From: Lentilactobacillus farraginis DSM 18382 = JCM 14108
GTDB lineage: Bacteria; Bacillota; Bacilli; Lactobacillales; Lactobacillaceae
Assembly (NCBI RefSeq): GCF_000583655.1
Contig: NZ_BAKI01000016.1
Coordinates: 1-51,215 of the forward strand
Length of the DNA: 51,215 nucleotides
Reading direction: 5' to 3'
Position numbers and translations under genes: made by a program. The notes under the pieces were generated by a model. That model saw nothing but the letters and a program-made list of their open reading frames with translations, had not been told where the DNA came from and made no database searches. Below are positions 37,929 through 46,406 of the stretch, piece after piece. The number at the start of each line of letters is the position of its first letter. The first letter of the stretch is position 1.

Positions 37929-38114
37929 ATGGCTAAAGATTTTATCAATGGCAAACGGACCCACTTTGGTAACAAACGTTCACATGCCTTGAACTCAAGC
38001 CGTCGCAGCTGGAAGCCAAATTTGCAAAAAGTTCGGATCCTTGTTGATGGTAAACCAAAGAAAGTTTGGGTATCTGCTCGGACGCTTAAATCAGGTAAAG
38101 TTACCCGCGTTTAA
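37929..38114 (+). CDS. rpmB: 50S ribosomal protein L28
   Basis: A 61-residue L28: [21 protein letters not shown], then [12 protein letters not shown]. The zinc-type CxxC motif is absent. It is transcribed alone, divergently from yloU, and ends in one or two terminators. Confidence 0.96.
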   Translation: MAKDFINGKRTHFGNKRSHALNSSRRSWKPNLQKVRILVDGKPKKVWVSARTLKSGKVTRV

Positions 38115-38121
38115 TTAATTA

Positions 38122-38214
38122 CTGAAGAGATTGGTTTTACCAGTCTTTTACAATTTAAAAGGATTCAGAAAGTTACCGCCACTATCGGCAGCAATTTTCT
38201 GAATCCTTTTTTAG
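38122..38214. terminator. Terminators between rpmB and the nitroreductase gene
   Basis: First hairpin AGATTGG / CCAGTCT with TTT (38127-38150). The second is stronger: GGATTCAGAAA / TTTCTGAATCC (38161-38206) followed by TTTTTT. The genes converge here. Confidence 0.8.
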
Positions 38215-38230
38215 CAACTACAATATATAG

Positions 38231-38761
38231 TCAGGTCAACTTGATGGTGTTGATCCGATCCATCGGAATATTACGAGGGGTATACGCTTCGGTCGTCTCA
38301 CCAACTACCAGCCCGGCAACCGGTGTTTGGCCGTCTGGTACCTTTATTTCACGCATCAGCTCATGATTTTGGGCTAACGCGGTGGTGACGCCCCAAATAT
38401 GGCAGGCTCCCAAACCAAGTTCAACTGCTTCGATGTTCATGTTCTCAACGATCGTTGCCGCATTGGAATAGGCACCGTTATCCGCTGGCGTTCCCTGTAG
38501 TTTTGTCGAAACAATAATAAACAGTGGTGCGCCATACAACATCGATTTATCAGTATGAAAAGTTTTCTGTGCATTTTGATCCAATTTTTGCAGCCATTTG
38601 GAAGCCGTTACTACAGTAAGTGTTAAATGACTGTATTCACCCATCGAAACCGGTGACGCGTAAGCGGTCTTCAATAATTGTTTCAGGTCTGCATCCGAGA
38701 CCGGTTTACCGGTATAGGTTCGAACCGATTTTCGATTTAAGATTGCATCGATTGTTCTCAA
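38231..38761 (-). CDS. Nitroreductase-family FMN oxidoreductase
   Basis: A 176-residue nitroreductase-fold protein. Features: I-L-N-R-K-S-V-R-T-Y-T-G-K-P-V (FMN phosphate binding), P-V-S-M-G-E-Y near 37, A-A-T-I-V-E-N-M-N-I-E-A-V-E-L-G-L-G-A-C-H-I-W-G, and a late V-A-G-L-V-V-G. It presumably reduces quinones, nitro compounds or other electron acceptors with NAD(P)H; the physiological substrate is unknown. I favour TTG at 38761 behind AAGGGAAG; an upstream TTG at 38794 would add 11 residues atypical for the family. Confidence 0.85.
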   Translation of the reverse strand: MRTIDAILNRKSVRTYTGKPVSDADLKQLLKTAYASPVSMGEYSHLTLTVVTASKWLQKLDQNAQKTFHTDKSMLYGAPLFIIVSTKLQGTPADNGAYSNAATIVENMNIEAVELGLGACHIWGVTTALAQNHELMREIKVPDGQTPVAGLVVGETTEAYTPRNIPMDRINTIKLT

Positions 38762-38877
38762 AATAAAGCTTCCCTTCAAATCCTTTTTCTGCAAAGCATT
38801 TTCCCACTTGAGCTGCCACTCAACTCAAATTCGGTAAACGCTTTCAATAGTTAATTATACCACGCCCGTATTTCAAT

Positions 38878-38925
38878 AAAAGCGGCGATTGATCAACTGT
38901 TTCCAGTTAATCGATCGCCGCTTTG
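38878..38925. terminator. Terminator after thiN
   Basis: Long stem on the minus strand: AAAGCGGCGATCGATTAACTG pairs with the following CAGTTGATCAATCGCCGCTTT with few mismatches and a 4-nt loop, then TATT. It closes the long leftward operon starting at gmk. Confidence 0.85.
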
Positions 38926-38938
38926 GGATAAAATCAGC

Positions 38939-39601
38939 TTAATTAAACCGATTAATATCCTTACTTTGAATCACACACATCACACCGCTCGCAAACTTAA
39001 AGCGGGCAGTCTCACCGACAAACTCGTTACTTGCCAGTGAAATTGGTCGTTTCACCTGATAGTCGTGTAATTTATATTTTTCATCAAACAGGGTTAAATG
39101 CGCCATCGGTGTCAACGCCACAAAAGCCAAATATTTCTTATCGGGTTCTTTTACAATCTCGTATTCCCCCGGTAAAAAAAACGTTATCGTATTTTGGCGA
39201 TCAATCAACCGAATTTTGGGCGCGTATTTTTTAAATCGCGGTTCCAAAACCATCCATAGATTAGCCAGAAAATGATCCAGTCGACCGCCCGTTGCCCCGT
39301 AAATATCAAGCCGATCAGCATGATGTTCTTCAATCGCAACCTTTAAGCCCAACTGGGTATCAGTATCGTCTTTTTCCGGAATGGACTGGCGAATATCGTG
39401 AATATGTTCCTTAACCAACTGCAATTCTTCAGGTTTTAAGGAATCAAAATCACCGATCGCTACCAGCGGGTCAATACCCATATCAATTAAATGCAGGTTC
39501 CCACGGTCAATGCCGATCCAATTTCCCTTTATTCGACCCGCTTTGAGATCATCGGGCCATAAGTCAATTGGTCCGCCGACCAAAAGATTTAATACTTTCA
39601 T
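38939..39601 (-). CDS. thiN: Thiamine pyrophosphokinase
   Basis: A 220-residue kinase converting thiamine to TPP. Conserved motifs: G-I-D-R-G, A-I-G-D-F-D-S-L, K-D-D-T-D-T-Q-L-G-L, G-A-T-G-G-R-L-D-H-F-L-A-N-L. It overlaps the rpe stop by one base (TAATG), so translation is coupled. It produces the ligand of the TPP riboswitch found elsewhere in this window. Confidence 0.95.
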   Translation of the reverse strand: MKVLNLLVGGPIDLWPDDLKAGRIKGNWIGIDRGNLHLIDMGIDPLVAIGDFDSLKPEELQLVKEHIHDIRQSIPEKDDTDTQLGLKVAIEEHHADRLDIYGATGGRLDHFLANLWMVLEPRFKKYAPKIRLIDRQNTITFFLPGEYEIVKEPDKKYLAFVALTPMAHLTLFDEKYKLHDYQVKRPISLASNEFVGETARFKFASGVMCVIQSKDINRFN

Positions 39602-40254
39602 TATTTAGTAGCATCCTTTAACGCGTTAATCCTTGAAACAGGGTCGTCAGCATCAAAAATGTATGAACCGGCAACCGCAACCGTTGCTCCGGCCTTATAA
39701 GCCCCGACAACGGTCGTCTCGTTAACACCACCATCAATTTCAATATCAAAATTCAAGCCTTGCTCCTTCTTGATTTGATCGAGTTCAGCAATCTTTTTAA
39801 CGGTTTCCGGTAAGAACTTTTGACCACCGAAGCCGGGATTGACTGTCATTACCAAAACCTGATCAACCATGTAAAGCACCGGCGTAATGGCCGCAACAGG
39901 TGTGCCGGGGTTGATAACAACCTCAGCCTTAACATTTCGATTCTTAATCATTTGAAGTGCTCGGTGAATGTGAGGCGTGGCTTCCGTGTGAACGCCGATA
40001 ATATCGGCGCCGGCATCCGCAAAATCATCCACATAACGTTCCGGATTTTGGACCATCATATGAACATCTAATGTTAGGTTGGTAATCGGCTTAATGGCCT
40101 TTACCCATCCTGGACCATATGACAGTGCCGGCACAAAAGCGCCATCCATAATATCAATGTGCAGCAATTCAGCGCCGCCCTTATCAACTTTTTCAATGTC
40201 TCTTTGCAAATTTACATAATCCGCACTCAAAATTGAAGGTGCAATCTTAATCAT
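39601..40254 (-). CDS. rpe: Ribulose-phosphate 3-epimerase
   Basis: A 217-residue TIM-barrel enzyme of the pentose phosphate/phosphoketolase route. Motifs: I-A-P-S-I-L-S-A-D, L-H-I-D-I-M-D-G-A-F-V-P, D-V-H-M-M-V, V-N-P-G-F-G-G-Q-K-F and E-I-D-G-G-V-N. ATG at 40254 is preceded by GAGGAAG; an earlier GTG at 40269 overlaps that site. It follows rsgA. Confidence 0.96.
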   Translation of the reverse strand: MIKIAPSILSADYVNLQRDIEKVDKGGAELLHIDIMDGAFVPALSYGPGWVKAIKPITNLTLDVHMMVQNPERYVDDFADAGADIIGVHTEATPHIHRALQMIKNRNVKAEVVINPGTPVAAITPVLYMVDQVLVMTVNPGFGGQKFLPETVKKIAELDQIKKEQGLNFDIEIDGGVNETTVVGAYKAGATVAVAGSYIFDADDPVSRINALKDATK

Positions 40255-40265
40255 AATCAACTTCC

Positions 40266-41156
40266 TCACTTTTTATAATTTGGTTTACGATTCTTTATAT
40301 CAGTATACAACTGTAAATAATTTTCGTAACGGCTTTTCATAATTTTACCAGATTCTACCTGTCGTTTCACTTCACAATCCGGCTCGTTGACATGTAAACA
40401 TCCCCGAAAACGACATTTTACCGATGCCCGTTTAAATTCAGGGAAATAGGCAGCTAATTCTCGGAAATTAATCGCCAAAGTATCATACGAAGAAAACCCC
40501 GGTGTATCAGCAATTAGACCATCATTAACTGCCAATAGTGCCACTCGGCGGGTTGTATGCCGGCCCCGATTCAAAGCAGCTGAAATTTCACCGGTTTTCA
40601 AATTCAATTGCGGTGCCAAATGATTCAGCAGTGTGGATTTCCCTGCCCCGGTCTGCCCCATAATCACATTTTCTTTTCCTGAAAATAATTTACGCAATTG
40701 TGTCAATGCCGTTTCTGAAAACGCCTTTTCCGGGAAAATCACTTCATACGGAATGGCTGCATAACCGGCGGCAATTTCCTGTAACTGCTGCCGATGCGCC
40801 CGATCAAGCAAATCCGTCTTCGTAAAATAAATAATCGGCTTAATATTACTAATTTCCAGCGCAATCAATTGACGGTCCAACAAGTTACTGGAGAATACCG
40901 GTTGCGTGGCTGCCGTCGTCACAATTGCTTGGTCAATGTTGGCAACAGGCGGGCGCACCAATGAATTTTTCCGGGGTAGAATTTCAAGAATATAGCCTTG
41001 ATTATCATCCTCAATTTGAAATTCAACATCGTCTCCTACCAAAGGGGTAATTTTACGTTTCCTAAAGTTCCCCCGCGCACGCGTGCGATAAACCTGATTC
41101 TCAGTATGGACATCATAAAAGCCTGCCAACGATTGATAAATTTTTCCTTTGGCCAA
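40266..41156 (-). CDS. rsgA: Ribosome small-subunit GTPase RsgA
   Basis: A 296-residue circularly permuted GTPase for 30S maturation. OB domain first, then G4 (Y-F-T-K-T-D-L-L), P-loop G-Q-T-G-A-G-K-S-T-L-L-N-H-L, D-T-P-G-F, and a C-terminal zinc knuckle C-R-F-R-G-C-x-H-x-x-E-P-D-C. It follows prkC after a 120-bp gap with a terminator. Confidence 0.96.
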   Translation of the reverse strand: MAKGKIYQSLAGFYDVHTENQVYRTRARGNFRKRKITPLVGDDVEFQIEDDNQGYILEILPRKNSLVRPPVANIDQAIVTTAATQPVFSSNLLDRQLIALEISNIKPIIYFTKTDLLDRAHRQQLQEIAAGYAAIPYEVIFPEKAFSETALTQLRKLFSGKENVIMGQTGAGKSTLLNHLAPQLNLKTGEISAALNRGRHTTRRVALLAVNDGLIADTPGFSSYDTLAINFRELAAYFPEFKRASVKCRFRGCLHVNEPDCEVKRQVESGKIMKSRYENYLQLYTDIKNRKPNYKK

Positions 41157-41182
41157 TTAATCACCTCTATCTTAAAATTAAT

Positions 41183-41230
41183 AAAAAAGCTACACCATCT
41201 ATTATTATACAACAGACGGTGTAACTTTCT
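41183..41230 (-). terminator. Terminator between prkC and rsgA
   Basis: On the minus strand AAAGTTACACCGTCT pairs with AGATGGTGTAGCTTT, followed by TTTATT. It lies between two genes of the same direction, so it may act as a partial terminator lowering rsgA-rpe-thiN expression. Confidence 0.75.
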
Positions 41231-41276
41231 CAGGTCGCTTGGGGGGATTTAATAAAGTTCCCCCGGAAATTTTAGA

Positions 41277-43343
41277 CTAATGGGAATCGTAAGTAATGTT
41301 ATTATCCCGCAAAATTGTTTTGCCATCCCGAACAACCTTATAACGGCCAACCTCGTTCTTGGTTAGTTTAAACGGCAGCATCACAGTTGTATCACGTGTG
41401 ATAACCATTTGTTTGTAAACCGTGGAATAATCATGATCGTGATCCTTCAAATAGATTAATACCACGTTTTCTCCTGAACCGGTCGTGCTGGCTTCAGTTT
41501 CCGGCACAGCAGGCGTACTCGATGAGCTTTGAGCTTGAGAACTACTGCTGAAGGCTGAACTTGAGGAAGACTGGTCAGTCGCGTTATTGAAGTAGGGAAT
41601 CGTTACTTTAACGTTAAAGCTTTCCAATTGGTCCTTGGCCTTTGCCTGCGGGCCTCTGGATAACCAAACAATGATATTGCCGCCTTGCTGAATACTTTCA
41701 TTGGCAGCCGGCGACTGGCGGACTACCCGGCCCTTCTTTTGCTCATTTGAGTAAACATAGTCAAAAGTCGGATTAATTTTTTCCTTGTTTGCGTAACTGA
41801 TAACCTGCGCTTTTGTCATATCCGTCAGATCCTTTAAAATAACCTGTTGAATCCCGGTTGAAACAACAAAAGTTAATGTATGCTTGCTTGGATTAACCCG
41901 GGTTCCCGAAGCAAAGTCCTGTTGAAGAATTTTGCCAGACTGAAAGGTGCCGGACGGTGCGTTTCGCCTGCGAACTTTAAAGCCCTGTTTTTCCAACCGT
42001 GATTTTACTTCGTCATAGTCTTGGCCAACATAATTATCCAACCGAACTTTTTTAATCCCCGAGCTGATTACCAAAGCTACCCGGGTATTCTTTTTAACCT
42101 TGGTATTTTCCTTTGGCTTTGACGAAATAACCCGGTTTCGATCAACTTTTTCACTATAGCGATAGGAAACGTTACCGACTTGTAAATCCGCGTTCTCCAA
42201 TTTTTCGGCCGCTTCACTCTTCAATGTCCCGGTAATCACCGGCACCGTCGTTTGACTATTGGCACTCACAAAGAAGATCACGGCAAAAAGCAAAATCAAA
42301 AAACCGATAATGCCACTAATCAGCCATCGACGGCGGCGTTTATGATTCTTTCGCTTGGGACGGCCTTCAGCTGATTCGTCGGTTTCCTGAGCTTCCCGTT
42401 TATCAGGATTGGCAGCCGCGGACGTTTCGTTTTCTGATAACGCCGAAAACGGCATCACCCTGGTTCGCTCATCCATCTCCGCGTCTTCATCGGGAACCAC
42501 AAACTTGGACTCATTGGCTCTGGATCTGTCTAACGACGTATTCAAGTCAGCAGCCATCGCGTTAACATCCGGGTATCGATTACGGGGATCCTTAGTGGTG
42601 GCCTTTAAAACAACATTTTCCAAAGCTTGGGGGATTCGCGGATCAAAATCCCGAACGGAAGGAATCGGCTGTTGGGAATGCTTAATCGCGATTGAAACAG
42701 CCGTGTCACCATTAAAAGGCACTTTGCCGGTCAAAATTTCATAGAGGATAATTCCCAATGAATAGATATCAGACCGTTTGGTTGCCATTTGGCCCTTAAT
42801 TTGTTCGGGCGAAAGATAATGAATTGAACCGATAATCGATTTGGTCTGTGTCATGGTGTCTTCACTCTCAAGCCGCGAAATCCCAAAATCGGTAATCTTA
42901 ATATAACCATTTTTATCAACTAAAATATTCTGAGGCTTTAGATCCCGATGAATAATGTTATGATGATGCGCTTCACTGACAGCCGAACAGATTTGTTCCA
43001 TGATATTAACAACTTCAGCATAGGGAATCGGGAAGTGATCCTTGATATAGTGTTTCAAGTCCTCCCCGTCGACATACTCCATAACCAGATATTGCATCCC
43101 CTCAACCTCGTCAACATCATAAATACCGACGATGTGTGGGTTGTCCAGTTCGGTGGCAGCCATGGCTTCATGCTGAAACCGTTTCTTTGCTTTTGGATTA
43201 TCCCGAAAATCAAGTCTCAGCAATTTAACTGCGACTTCCCGGTTCAAAATTAAATCCTCAGCCAGATAAACATCCGCCATCCCACCTTCGCCAAGCCGAT
43301 CAATAATTTTATAACGACCATTCAAAACATACCCTTTATTCAT
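41277..43343 (-). CDS. prkC: PASTA-domain serine/threonine protein kinase
   Basis: A 688-residue transmembrane kinase. The cytoplasmic catalytic domain (residues 10-275) has G-E-G-G-M-A-D-V-Y, V-A-V-K, H-R-D-L-K-P-Q-N, D-F-G-I-S and S-P-E-Q. One membrane helix lies near 343-365 after an RRRR stretch. Three extracellular PASTA repeats follow (about 370-565). A Ser-rich linker (SSSSSAFSSSSQAQSSSS) leads to a final extracellular domain. Such kinases sense muropeptides or lipid II and tune wall synthesis and division. The start overlaps the stp stop by eight bases. Confidence 0.96.
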   Translation of the reverse strand: MNKGYVLNGRYKIIDRLGEGGMADVYLAEDLILNREVAVKLLRLDFRDNPKAKKRFQHEAMAATELDNPHIVGIYDVDEVEGMQYLVMEYVDGEDLKHYIKDHFPIPYAEVVNIMEQICSAVSEAHHHNIIHRDLKPQNILVDKNGYIKITDFGISRLESEDTMTQTKSIIGSIHYLSPEQIKGQMATKRSDIYSLGIILYEILTGKVPFNGDTAVSIAIKHSQQPIPSVRDFDPRIPQALENVVLKATTKDPRNRYPDVNAMAADLNTSLDRSRANESKFVVPDEDAEMDERTRVMPFSALSENETSAAANPDKREAQETDESAEGRPKRKNHKRRRRWLISGIIGFLILLFAVIFFVSANSQTTVPVITGTLKSEAAEKLENADLQVGNVSYRYSEKVDRNRVISSKPKENTKVKKNTRVALVISSGIKKVRLDNYVGQDYDEVKSRLEKQGFKVRRRNAPSGTFQSGKILQQDFASGTRVNPSKHTLTFVVSTGIQQVILKDLTDMTKAQVISYANKEKINPTFDYVYSNEQKKGRVVRQSPAANESIQQGGNIIVWLSRGPQAKAKDQLESFNVKVTIPYFNNATDQSSSSSAFSSSSQAQSSSSTPAVPETEASTTGSGENVVLIYLKDHDHDYSTVYKQMVITRDTTVMLPFKLTKNEVGRYKVVRDGKTILRDNNITYDSH

Positions 43344-44085
43344 CCGGCATCACCTCCGAATCATATCGGGCAACCAAAACGGTAACATTATCAAGTCCAC
43401 CGTTTTGATTGGCAAGTGATACCAATAAATTACATTTTGATTGAAGATCATCTTTCATTGACAAAATTTTCTCAATTTCAGGATCGTCAACCATGTTGGT
43501 TAACCCATCCGTACAAAGCAGAATCTGGTCGTTTTCTTTAATTTTATAGAATTTAAAGTCAGCCGTAGCGTCGTCATTAATTCCAAGACTCTTGGTAATA
43601 ATATTTTTATATGGATTATTTTTCGCCTGATCAGGCGTAATGTCACCATGCTTAACAAGTTCATTCACATACGAATGATCTTCGGTAATCTGCGTCAGCT
43701 TATTATCCGAGAGAACGTATCCGCGACTGTCGCCAATATTGGCAATCAAACTTTCGTTATTATTAATCAGGGCAGCCACCATGGTTGTGCCCATTCCTTT
43801 TAAACGGCGGTCTGAATTTGATTCACTAATAATCGCAGCGTTTTCCTGGGCTAATTTTTTTATAAACCAATCCTTGATTTCAGCCAAACTATCAATTTCC
43901 GTTTTTTTAAAACTACTGCCGATATGATCCACAACCATCTGGGAAGCGACTTCGCCAGCATTATTACCACCAATACCGTCGGTGATCAAAGCCAAAATCA
44001 AGCCCTGTTTATTTTCAAATTTTCCAACTGCGTCCTCGTTTTTGTCCCGAACTTTTCCGGTAGACGATTGATAAGCAATCTGCAT
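43336..44085 (-). CDS. stp: PP2C-family serine/threonine phosphatase
   Basis: A 249-residue metal-dependent phosphatase reversing PrkC phosphorylation. Metal motifs: R-D-K-N-E-D-A, D-G-I-G-G-N-N-A-G-E, N-I-G-D-S-R-G-Y, L-L-C-T-D-G-L-T-N and late D-N-V-T-V. I start at ATG 44085 behind CGGAG; the upstream extension in this frame is rsmB sequence read out of register. Confidence 0.95.
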   Translation of the reverse strand: MQIAYQSSTGKVRDKNEDAVGKFENKQGLILALITDGIGGNNAGEVASQMVVDHIGSSFKKTEIDSLAEIKDWFIKKLAQENAAIISESNSDRRLKGMGTTMVAALINNNESLIANIGDSRGYVLSDNKLTQITEDHSYVNELVKHGDITPDQAKNNPYKNIITKSLGINDDATADFKFYKIKENDQILLCTDGLTNMVDDPEIEKILSMKDDLQSKCNLLVSLANQNGGLDNVTVLVARYDSEVMPDE

Positions 44086-44101
44086 ATTTGTATCAACTCC
44101 G

Positions 44102-45436
44102 TTACGCTTTCCTAACCAAAGAACACACGAAAAATCCATCAGAACCGAAATCATCAGGGTAAAGATTGAGCATGCCGTTATCATCGGTCGGCAGATTTAG
44201 GTCTGTTTTGGTTGGTTCGACCCGGAAATCAGGATGGGCTTCAATAAATTGCCTAATAACCTCCTGATTCTCCTGTTGGACGATTGTACAGGTACTATAT
44301 GTAATAGTACCACCAGTTTTGACTTTCGGGGCAACGGCTTCAAGAATTTGAAGCTGTACCTGTGATAAATGTTTAACATCGGCCAAGCTTTTATCATATC
44401 GAATTTCCGGTTTGCGTCTCATTAATCCAAAGCCGGAGCAGGGTGCGTCGACCAAAATATGGTCAAATATCTGATCTTCAAATCGGTCGCTTACCTTCCG
44501 GGCATCCAGTGCCTGCGTTTCAATCAAATGATCAACGCCCAACCGTTTCGCGTTTCGGGTAACGTTTTTAAGCTTATTTTGATGAATATCCAAGGCAATC
44601 ACTTTACCGGTTTTTAGATTAGCAGCAATCTGCGTTGTTTTGCCGCCGGGGGCACTGCAGGCGTCCAAGATAATATCATCCGGTTTAATCGTCATCGATT
44701 CAACGGGCAGCATCGCACTTTCATCCTGAATTGTTAATAAGCCGCTTTCAAAAAACGGGCTGTGCACAATTTGACCCTTATCAATAATCAGGGCTTCATC
44801 AGCTACTCGACTTTCTTCAGTCTCATAGCCGGCTTGCGTTAATTGATCAAGTAATTGTGCTTTGGTGGTCTTAACTTTATTCACGCGAACCGACTGCTTG
44901 GGTGCTTGATTGAGCGATTCAAAAATTCTTTCAGCTTTGGCCTGACCAAGCTGATCGCCAATCAATGAAACCAGCCATTCAGGAACGCTGTATTTAATGG
45001 AAACCCGACGGATTGGATCTTTAATTTGATTGGGATCCAAAAGCCCCTGCCGATCCATTTGGTGAAGTATTCCCGTCACAAATCGACGCGTACCATCATG
45101 CCCCATTTGTTTAGCAATTTTAATTGACTCGTCAAAAATAGCCCGTTTAGGCACCCGATCCAAGTACGTCAACTGGTACATTGCCGTATAAAGTAATTCC
45201 TTTACCCAGTCATCGGTCTTCTTAGGGTTCTTTAAAAACGGCGCCAATTGGTACTCAAGTGTCAGCCGATGCTGAATAACGCCATAAACAATATTGGTAA
45301 AAAGCGCTTTATCGGCATCATTCATTGCTGTTGATTCAATTACCGCGTTGATCTGTAAATTTGAATAGGAACCATTGCTGGTTCGCAGTAATGTTTTTAC
45401 AGCCAGTTCACGTGGGTTGTTTGTCTGATATTTCAT
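44102..45436 (-). CDS. rsmB: 16S rRNA (cytosine-967 C5)-methyltransferase
   Basis: A 444-residue Sun/RsmB enzyme. An N-terminal NusB-like domain (residues 5-135) is followed by the methyltransferase: D-A-C-S-A-P-G-G-K-T-T-Q (SAM site), D-A-P-C-S-G-F-G and Y-S-T-C-T with the two catalytic cysteines. It begins directly after the fmt stop. Confidence 0.95.
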   Translation of the reverse strand: MKYQTNNPRELAVKTLLRTSNGSYSNLQINAVIESTAMNDADKALFTNIVYGVIQHRLTLEYQLAPFLKNPKKTDDWVKELLYTAMYQLTYLDRVPKRAIFDESIKIAKQMGHDGTRRFVTGILHQMDRQGLLDPNQIKDPIRRVSIKYSVPEWLVSLIGDQLGQAKAERIFESLNQAPKQSVRVNKVKTTKAQLLDQLTQAGYETEESRVADEALIIDKGQIVHSPFFESGLLTIQDESAMLPVESMTIKPDDIILDACSAPGGKTTQIAANLKTGKVIALDIHQNKLKNVTRNAKRLGVDHLIETQALDARKVSDRFEDQIFDHILVDAPCSGFGLMRRKPEIRYDKSLADVKHLSQVQLQILEAVAPKVKTGGTITYSTCTIVQQENQEVIRQFIEAHPDFRVEPTKTDLNLPTDDNGMLNLYPDDFGSDGFFVCSLVRKA

Positions 45437-46381
45437 TTAATTAATCACCTTTTGGCCAACTTTTAAGGCTTGGCCTGCGCCGTTCAAATAATCAGTAATC
45501 GCTTGGCGGGGTTTGCCGGCAGGTTGAAGTGCCAAAATGGCCAACACCGTTCCGCTGCCCGCTGCAAGCTTTAATGCGTGCTTTGTCTTTTCAACCACTG
45601 TTCCAGGTGCCGCTGTGGTCGTCTCGTCAACGACGGCCGACTGCCAAATTTTTGTCCGTTTCCCGTTAAGAACGGTATAAGCAGTTGGATCGGGGCGAAG
45701 TGCCCGGACTTTGGCATCAACCAAAAAAGCCGGCTTGGAAAAATCCAATTCTTCTTCTTCCGGTTTAATGTTTGGTGAAAAAACTACCTTCTCCGGATTT
45801 TGCTTAACCGGTTCAACGGTACCGTCAATCACCTTCGGCAATGTTTTAAGTAATAAATCCCGGCCAACCAGGCTTAGTTTTTCAAACATCGATGCCGTGT
45901 CATCCGTATTTTCAATTGGCACAGCCTGTTGTGCCAGAATATCGCCGGCATCCATTTTTTTAACCATGTAAATAATGCTGATACCGGTTTCTTTGTCACC
46001 GTTCATAATCGCGTACTGTACCGGAGCGCCGCCGCGATACTTGGGAAGTAATGAACCATGAACGTTTACAGCGGCAACTTTTACAGCATTGAGTAATTTG
46101 TCGGGCAAAAATTGGCCAAAGGCAGCTGTAACAATTAAGTCCGGCTGCATTTCAATAATTTGTTTCATTTCGTCACTACCGCTAATCTTTTCAGGCTGCA
46201 GGACCGGTATTTCAAGTGCTTCGGCCTGCTGTTTGACTGGCGATTTTTGAATCTTATGTTTTCTGCCGACCGGTCGATCCGGCTGGGTAACAGCTGCCAA
46301 TACCTGATAGCCGTGATCAACCAATCCTTTTAAAACGGGTACCCCAAAACTGGGGGTTCCCATAAATACGACTGTTGTCAA
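45437..46381 (-). CDS. fmt: Methionyl-tRNA formyltransferase
   Basis: A 314-residue enzyme formylating initiator Met-tRNA. It begins T-T-V-V-F-M-G-T-P-S-F-G; the catalytic region is N-V-H-G-S-L-L-P-K-Y-R-G-G-A-P-V-Q, followed by K-M-D-A-G-D-I-L. I set the start at TTG 46381 with AGGA nine bases upstream. Read literally this frame continues upstream into priA as one 740-codon ORF, but that apparent fusion results from a lost base near the priA end. Confidence 0.95.
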   Translation of the reverse strand: MTTVVFMGTPSFGVPVLKGLVDHGYQVLAAVTQPDRPVGRKHKIQKSPVKQQAEALEIPVLQPEKISGSDEMKQIIEMQPDLIVTAAFGQFLPDKLLNAVKVAAVNVHGSLLPKYRGGAPVQYAIMNGDKETGISIIYMVKKMDAGDILAQQAVPIENTDDTASMFEKLSLVGRDLLLKTLPKVIDGTVEPVKQNPEKVVFSPNIKPEEEELDFSKPAFLVDAKVRALRPDPTAYTVLNGKRTKIWQSAVVDETTTAAPGTVVEKTKHALKLAAGSGTVLAILALQPAGKPRQAITDYLNGAGQALKVGQKVIN

Positions 46382-46406
46382 CACGATCATTCCTTTCTGC
46401 TGAGAA